Source: an uncultured beta proteobacterium (lineage in GTDB: Bacteria; Pseudomonadota; Gammaproteobacteria; Burkholderiales; Burkholderiaceae_B). Taken from it: a DNA stretch of 6,439 nt. The stretch lies in assembly GCA_903924715.1 (NCBI GenBank), contig CAIYCP010000700.1, positions 1-6,439 of the forward strand, given 5' to 3'. The notes beneath the pieces were generated by a model. It saw nothing but the letters and a program-made list of their open reading frames with translations. It was not told the origin of the DNA and did no database searches. Within the stretch, counting starts at the first letter, position 1; every line of letters starts with the position of its first letter. This document shows, in pieces, positions 1-4,064 of this stretch. The position numbers were made by a program, and so were the translations under genes.

Positions 1-182
1 CATTCATTGGATGTACATTAGAAGTAAGCGTTGCCTGTTCAAGTGTCTTGTTTCTCAAAGGCTAAACAACTAGCCAAGCACTCGTTTATAGAATAGATTT
101 GGACAGCTTGCCAGCGATGTATCCCGATCTTAACGGTAGATCACTGCGTGGCGAATCACTTTCACTTCAGAATACAAATTAC

Positions 183-187
183 AAAGG
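183..187 (+). promoter_or_regulatory. Ribosome binding site of the Bug-family gene
   Basis: AAAGG lies five bases upstream of the ATG at 193. It decides the start: the alternative in-frame GTG at 148 has no comparable purine-rich element, and starting there would bury the signal peptide behind 15 extra residues. Confidence 0.7.
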
Positions 188-192
188 CGAGT

Positions 193-1173
193 ATGCTCAG
201 ATCAATTGGACAGAAGTTTGGGTCATTTTTCATGGCTTGGGTCTGCATCGCGGGCGCGGCGGCACAAACAGAATCTGTCGAGCGCTTTCCCAGCAAGCCG
301 ATCCGTTTAATTGTGGGTTTTGCTCCGGGTGGAGGCACCGACTCAGCAGCGCGTACGATTGCGGTGAAGTTGTCGTCGTTATTAGGGCAAACAGTCGTTG
401 TTGAAAATCGGGCTGGAGCAGGCGGCAATATAGCGTGCGAAGCGATCGCAAAAGCTGCGCCAGACGGCTATACCCTTGGTCTGGCAAATGTCGGTTCGAT
501 GGCGGTGAATCCCCACATGCCGGGCGGCACCAGCTACGACCCACTGAAAGATTTTGAAATGATTTCGGGTGGGGTCACTTTTGGTAATGTGTTGGTGGTG
601 CGAAGTGATTCGCCTATCAAGACGCTGGCAGAGTTCATTGCAGCGGCAAAAGACAAAGACAAGCCTTTGTTTTACGGGTCGGCGGGGTTGGGTAGTGCAG
701 GGCACTTGGCCGGCGAGCTTCTGCAGTCTCGCGCAGGCACGATGGCAGAGCATATCAATTACAAGGGCGGTGGGCCGGTGATGACCGATCTGTTGGCCGG
801 TAATATTCAAGCCGTATTCGCCAGCGCCCCGACAGCAGTCCCGCAAATCAAAGGCGGAAAGCTGCGCGGCTTAGCGGTGACGGGTGCCAAGCGTGAGGCT
901 TCGTTGCCCGACGTACCTACGATGGCCGAGCAAGGCTTTCCAAAATATCAGGCTACCAATTGGTATGGTTTTATTGCACCCGCGCGTACACCCGCAGCAA
1001 TCGTTACAAAGCTGAACCAGGCGATTGTGGCCTCTTTACATGATGCGCTCACGTTAGAGCGATTGAACGGCGCGGCAATGGCTGCCGATCCCACGACACC
1101 TCAAGAGATGCGCGATTTTGTAGCGCTTGAGTTTGAAACGTGGGGAAACGTTGTACGTGCCATTAAGTTTTGA
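193..1173 (+). CDS. Bug-family (TctC) periplasmic solute-binding protein
   Basis: Predicted 326-residue secreted protein that binds a small organic acid in the periplasm. Residues 1-24 form a signal peptide: a basic start (MLRSIGQK), a hydrophobic core and an Ala-rich end (AGAAAQ) that fits signal peptidase I. The mature protein shows the family hallmarks in order: PIRLIVGFAPGGGTD (residues 36-50, the first ligand-binding loop), the VVVENRAGAGGNI stretch (68-80), and AKAAPDGYTL (86-95). Later come the INYKGGG and LPDVPTMAEQGFP motifs. Length is normal for Bug proteins, which usually have 300-330 residues. In this family the substrate carboxylate is held by the PGGGTD loop and a second loop in the other lobe; the actual ligand cannot be predicted. 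Some Bug proteins serve tripartite tricarboxylate transporters, but no TctA or TctB gene is present here, so this is an orphan copy. The C-terminus (VVRAIKF) ends abruptly at a TGA inside a hairpin. Family assignment is very secure; function beyond ligand binding is open. Confidence 0.95.
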   Translation: MLRSIGQKFGSFFMAWVCIAGAAAQTESVERFPSKPIRLIVGFAPGGGTDSAARTIAVKLSSLLGQTVVVENRAGAGGNIACEAIAKAAPDGYTLGLANVGSMAVNPHMPGGTSYDPLKDFEMISGGVTFGNVLVVRSDSPIKTLAEFIAAAKDKDKPLFYGSAGLGSAGHLAGELLQSRAGTMAEHINYKGGGPVMTDLLAGNIQAVFASAPTAVPQIKGGKLRGLAVTGAKREASLPDVPTMAEQGFPKYQATNWYGFIAPARTPAAIVTKLNQAIVASLHDALTLERLNGAAMAADPTTPQEMRDFVALEFETWGNVVRAIKF

Positions 1174-1201
1174 CATCCTCGCCCTGAACGGGAAGGATGT
1201 C
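1172..1201. repeat. Imperfect hairpin overlapping the Bug stop codon, REP-like or insertion-sequence-end-like
   Basis: An 8-bp perfect outer stem (GACATCCT at 1172-1179 with AGGATGTC at 1194-1201) is followed by a small internal bulge, a 3-bp inner stem (CCC/GGG) and a TGAAC loop. The last two bases of the TGA stop codon (1171-1173) form the foot of the stem. The GACATCCTC...CCTGAA...AGGATGTC pattern resembles, from memory, the subterminal hairpins of IS200/IS605-type elements and related REP palindromes. No transposase gene is nearby. It could equally be a simple 3-prime mRNA hairpin. The structure is certain; the origin is not. Confidence 0.5.
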
Positions 1202-1214
1202 CGCGCATTTGGTT

Positions 1215-1249
1215 AAAAAAACGCCACTGTAAAGACAGTGGCGTTTTTT
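1215..1249. terminator. Bidirectional intrinsic terminator between convergent genes
   Basis: A perfect 10-bp stem (ACGCCACTGT at 1221-1230 with ACAGTGGCGT at 1235-1244) encloses an AAAG loop. It is flanked by six A residues on the left and five further T residues on the right, which extend the pairing. Read rightward it ends in a T run and serves the Bug gene. Read leftward it also ends in a T run and serves the TerC gene, whose stop is 18 bp away. This is a textbook Rho-independent terminator working in both directions. Confidence 0.93.
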
Positions 1250-1250
1250 A

Positions 1251-1281
1251 CAAAATCTGCAGCGAAGCTACGCGGATTTTG
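1251..1281. repeat. Imperfect inverted repeat across the TerC stop codon
   Basis: CAAAATC (1251-1257) is the reverse complement of GATTTTG (1275-1281). The centre contains GCGAAGC (1262-1268), a heptamer known to form an unusually stable DNA mini-hairpin. The element covers the last codons and the stop of the TerC gene and abuts the terminator. It may add to transcript-end structure, or it may be chance, because the middle of the stem pairs poorly. Confidence 0.3.
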
Positions 1282-1960
1282 CTTTGTGCCTTTGAGACAT
1301 TACCTTGCCTGCAATCAGCACAAGGGCGGTGCAAATAATCGGCCCGACATACATATGGTGCATGTACGGTGCATTCGCCTCAAGCCAGCCACTAACGGCT
1401 GGGTCTGTGACCGCCATTTCGCCCGCCACCCAACCTAACAGACCTCCACCAATCGTGATGATGATTGGAAAGCGTTCCATGATTTTAAGCAAGAGCGTCG
1501 CACCAAAAATCACAAGCGGAATGCTCACGGCAAGACCGATGATCAAAAGGGGCATACTGCCTTTTGCTGCAGCGGCCACGCCAAGCACGTTGTCCAGGCT
1601 CATGACCAAGTCTGCGACCAAAATCGTTTTGATTGCAGTCAGTAGGTTATCACTGGACGAAACGTTTTCTTCGCCCTCATCTGAGCTGAGCAATTGAATG
1701 CCAATCCAAACCAACAATACCGCACCAATCAGTTTTAGGTAGGGCAGGGTCAATAATTTGACGGCAAAAATGGTGAGTAGAATTCTCATCACAATTGCGG
1801 CGCCTGAGCCCCAAAAAATCGCTAGCTTTTGTTGCTGTGGGGGAAGTGACCGAGCCGCGAGCGCGATGACAACCGCGTTATCGCCTGACAGTACAATGTT
1901 GACCAACAGAATCTGCCCTAAAGGGATCCAGAATTCGTGTAATGAAAGCGAGAAGTCCAT
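1268..1960 (-). CDS. TerC-family integral membrane protein (probable metal ion exporter, YjbE/YkoY-like)
   Basis: Predicted 230-residue inner-membrane protein of the TerC family (Pfam TerC). Members are linked to tellurite resistance and, in better studied cases such as E. coli Alx and the Bacillus MeeF/MeeY proteins, to manganese export. About seven hydrophobic segments are visible (roughly residues 10-35, 48-70, 73-92, 107-131, 135-156, 161-180 and 200-222). Two signature acidic motifs sit in the membrane: NIVLSGDNAVVIALA (21-35, with D27 and N28) and ADLVMSLDNVLG (116-127, with D117, D123 and N124). They form an internal repeat and probably line the ion path. A short acidic Ser-rich loop (92-105) lies between the halves. 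The ATG start was chosen because homologues begin just ahead of the first membrane helix; no good Shine-Dalgarno sequence precedes it. The nitroreductase gene lies 98 bp upstream on the same strand with no terminator between them, so read-through is possible. The family is secure; the transported ion is inferred. Confidence 0.92.
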   Translation of the reverse strand: MDFSLSLHEFWIPLGQILLVNIVLSGDNAVVIALAARSLPPQQQKLAIFWGSGAAIVMRILLTIFAVKLLTLPYLKLIGAVLLVWIGIQLLSSDEGEENVSSSDNLLTAIKTILVADLVMSLDNVLGVAAAAKGSMPLLIIGLAVSIPLVIFGATLLLKIMERFPIIITIGGGLLGWVAGEMAVTDPAVSGWLEANAPYMHHMYVGPIICTALVLIAGKVMSQRHKAKSA

Positions 1961-2058
1961 AGTTTTTTTATGATGTGGATAAGGTTTTAAGGTGCAAGAA
2001 CAACGGATCGAAGTGTACACCGCTGCAGAAATTCACCATGACTAGTACTAACCCTGAG

Positions 2059-2754
2059 TCAGTCTAAGAATTTGGCAAAAACGTCGAGCGGTTCACGTTC
2101 GCTGATGAGCGTATTCTCGATCTTGGTCATGTCGGCCACGCCAAGCGCGAGTCCGCACATTACGACTTCTTCTTCAGGAATTCCGGTGACGCGACGAATC
2201 ACGGGATGGAAGCGATTAAAGGCAGCTTGAGCGCAGGTATCAAGCCCACGTCCTCGGGCGGCAACCATGAAGCTTTGCAAAAAACAACCAAAATCCAACC
2301 AAGAGCCGGTGTTCATTTTGCGTTCAATCGTAAAAATAATACCTACCGGTGCGCCAAAAAAAGTGTAATTGCGGCCGTGCTGGGCATGCATGCCCGCCTT
2401 ATCATCGCGCCCCAAACCTAGCAACTTGTAAAGATCAAGACCAACTTTGCGACGCCGATCGATATAGGGCGAGCTCCAATCGGTCGGGTAATAGCGATAG
2501 TCTTCAGTCAGTGCTTCAAATTGAGCTTTATCGCTATAGACCGTCAGGATCTCGGCACTGAGTTTTTCTTTTAACGCGCCCATGAGCACATAGGCTTTCC
2601 AGGGTTGTGTGTTTGACCCGGACGGCGCGCGTGCTGCAACCTCTAAAAGATTGGCAACGTCCTCGCGCGACACGGGTGTGGGCAAATAGGCCCGGATCGA
2701 GTGACGCGAAGTAATGGCTTCATCGACAATTTTTTGTTGGTTTGTTTGAATCAC
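2059..2754 (-). CDS. Nitroreductase-family FMN flavoprotein (PnbA/NfnB-like)
   Basis: Predicted 231-residue cytoplasmic flavoprotein of the nitroreductase family, probably a homodimer that binds FMN and uses NAD(P)H. Visible signatures are SRHSIRAYL (residues 16-24), whose Arg and Ser residues contact the FMN phosphate, and APSGSNTQPW (43-52), the flavin-binding motif typical of the nitrobenzoate-reductase branch. Further along are the LDFGCFLQSFMVAARGRGL helix (153-171), CGLALGVAD (200-208), and a C-terminal NTLISEREPLDVFAKF segment that fits the usual tail. Nitroaromatics are the model substrates of this branch; the natural substrate is often a quinone, enone or other electrophile and is unknown here. 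The start is uncertain. The reading frame stays open for 83 more codons upstream, but that would overlap the divergent racemase gene. GTG at 2754 gives the normal family length, although only a weak ribosome binding site precedes it. Confidence 0.9.
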   Translation of the reverse strand: MIQTNQQKIVDEAITSRHSIRAYLPTPVSREDVANLLEVAARAPSGSNTQPWKAYVLMGALKEKLSAEILTVYSDKAQFEALTEDYRYYPTDWSSPYIDRRRKVGLDLYKLLGLGRDDKAGMHAQHGRNYTFFGAPVGIIFTIERKMNTGSWLDFGCFLQSFMVAARGRGLDTCAQAAFNRFHPVIRRVTGIPEEEVVMCGLALGVADMTKIENTLISEREPLDVFAKFLD

Positions 2755-2871
2755 AGTCAGGGTCTCGCGATAATTAAATATGAATGATTGCGTGATATTA
2801 ACCTTGCACCCACCATTGCTTTCAGGTGATCGAATATCATTGAAGCGACCTTCTAATTTAAAGGATGAGAC
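2755..2871. promoter_or_regulatory. Divergent intergenic control region
   Basis: This 117-bp gap holds the start signals of the nitroreductase (leftward) and the racemase-dehydrogenase pair (rightward), and its nitroreductase side is clearly AT-rich. A leftward promoter candidate has TTAATA (2796-2801 on the minus strand) as the -35 element and TTTAAT (2773-2778) as the -10, with a 17-bp spacer. For the rightward side, TATCAT (2835-2840) is a plausible -10 without a convincing -35. A 7-bp inverted repeat, TGATATT (2793-2799) and AATATCA (2833-2839), overlaps both candidates and could be an operator. All of these are motif guesses. Confidence 0.4.
2861..2865 (+). promoter_or_regulatory. Ribosome binding site of the racemase gene
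   Basis: AAGGA lies six bases upstream of the ATG at 2872, close to ideal. It fixes the start of the racemase and supports a protein beginning MAGPLQGFKVIEMAG, as in homologues. Confidence 0.85.
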
Positions 2872-3999
2872 ATGGCCGGACCGCTGCAAGGCTTTAAAGT
2901 GATCGAAATGGCAGGTCTTGGCCCTGCGCCGTTTGCTGGAATGTTGATGGCCGACCTTGGCGCCGAGGTGATTTGTATCGATCGCATCGCCCCCCCAGAG
3001 CACGACTTACATTCAATCCATAGCAAAGTGCTGCGGCGCAACAAGCAGTCGATTGCGCTGAATTTGAAACAGCCCTTGGCGATCGACGCCGTTTTGCGTT
3101 TGATCGAGTCAGCCGATGTGCTGATTGAGGGCTTCCGGCCTGGCGTCATGGAAAAACTCGGGCTGAGCCCCGAAATCTGTTTGGCACGTCAGCCACGGCT
3201 CGTTTTTGGTCGCATGACCGGTTGGGGGCAGACGGGTCCGCTCGCGCAAGCAGCAGGGCACGATATTAATTACATCGCCTTATCAAGCGCCTTGCATGCG
3301 ATCGGCACCCCTGATCAACCGCTGCCGCCCCTGAACTTAGTGGGTGATTTTGGTGGCGGTGGCATGTTGTTGGTGGCAGGTGTACTGGCTGCAGCGCTGA
3401 ACGCCCGAGCGACGGGCAAGGGTCAAGTGGTGGATGCCGCCATGACCGATGGCTCGGCACTTCTAATGGGCTTGATGTACGCCCGATTGTCTGAGGGGCA
3501 ATGGCGCGATGAGCGTGGTCAAAACATGCTGGATGGTGCCGCCCATTTTTATGGCACGTACCGTTGTGCAGACGGGAAGTGGATTGCGCTGGGTTCAATC
3601 GAGCCGCAGTTTTATGCGCTCTTAATTGAAAAATCAGGTTTGACTCATGTGGATCAAAGCCAGCAGCGCGACTCCTCAACCTGGCCCGCAATGAGGCAGC
3701 AGCTTGAGCGCATCTTTGCGACGCGCACGCGTCAAGAATGGTGCGAGGTGATGGAGGGCACAGACGTTTGCTTTGCACCGGTTCTTAGCATGACCGAAGC
3801 ACCACTGCATCCCCATAACGTCGCTCGCCAAACTTTTTGTGAGGTTCAGGGGGTGTTGCAACCCTCGGTGGCCCCGCGTTTTAGTCAGACACCGACTGCA
3901 GCCATACGGGCGCCGGTCGCCACCGGTGCCCATACAATCGACATCCTGCGCCAGCTTGGTTACAGTACCTCTGATATTGAGGCACTACAGCGAACTTAG
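2872..3999 (+). CDS. Alpha-methylacyl-CoA racemase-like protein (CaiB/BaiF CoA-transferase superfamily)
   Basis: Predicted 375-residue cytoplasmic enzyme that should interconvert (2R)- and (2S)-2-methylacyl-CoA thioesters by removing and replacing the alpha proton. Family III CoA-transferase architecture is clear: an N-terminal LQGFKVIEMAGLGPAPFAGM segment with LADLGAEV-like sequence (28-33), RRNKQSIALNLK (55-66), and ADVLIEGFRPGVMEKLGL (81-98). The racemase branch, rather than a CoA transferase, is indicated by GHDINYIALSSALHAIG (129-145), PPLNLVGDFGGGGMLL (152-167), NMLDGAAHFYGTYRCADGKW (218-237) and IEPQFY (243-248), as well as DVCFAPVLS and HPHNVAR near the end. H130 and D159 match the catalytic His/Asp pair of Mycobacterium tuberculosis MCR, and N155 and E244 match further active-site residues. 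Length is normal (MCR about 360, human AMACR about 380). The dehydrogenase gene follows after 65 bp with no terminator, suggesting an operon for branched-chain acyl-CoA breakdown. Confidence 0.92.
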   Translation: MAGPLQGFKVIEMAGLGPAPFAGMLMADLGAEVICIDRIAPPEHDLHSIHSKVLRRNKQSIALNLKQPLAIDAVLRLIESADVLIEGFRPGVMEKLGLSPEICLARQPRLVFGRMTGWGQTGPLAQAAGHDINYIALSSALHAIGTPDQPLPPLNLVGDFGGGGMLLVAGVLAAALNARATGKGQVVDAAMTDGSALLMGLMYARLSEGQWRDERGQNMLDGAAHFYGTYRCADGKWIALGSIEPQFYALLIEKSGLTHVDQSQQRDSSTWPAMRQQLERIFATRTRQEWCEVMEGTDVCFAPVLSMTEAPLHPHNVARQTFCEVQGVLQPSVAPRFSQTPTAAIRAPVATGAHTIDILRQLGYSTSDIEALQRT

Positions 4000-4064
4000 C
4001 TGCGCAAAAAACAGATCAATAGTTTGGCCATTTACGATAAATAAAAGCTTTAGAGAGACACATC

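Noticed and set aside
60..75. GGCTA/TAGCC hairpin upstream of the Bug gene as a terminator
   Set aside because: Only five base pairs and no T run on either strand.
148..192. GTG at 148 as start of the Bug gene
   Set aside because: No ribosome binding site precedes it, and it adds 15 polar residues before a good signal peptide; ATG 193 has AAAGG at proper spacing.
99..404. Small forward reading frame over the Bug gene start
   Set aside because: It overlaps the real gene in another frame and encodes no recognisable features.
1961..2020. N-terminal extension of TerC by 20 residues from GTG 2020
   Set aside because: The extra segment is not membrane-like, family members start just before the first helix, and there is no ribosome binding site for the GTG.
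2755..3003. N-terminal extension of the nitroreductase reading frame
   Set aside because: It would overlap the well-supported racemase start by over 130 bp, and the extra 83 residues show no nitroreductase similarity.
3266..3778. 170-codon reading frame on the minus strand inside the racemase gene
   Set aside because: It is antisense to a strongly conserved enzyme; its Arg/His/Pro-rich composition is typical of a shadow frame.
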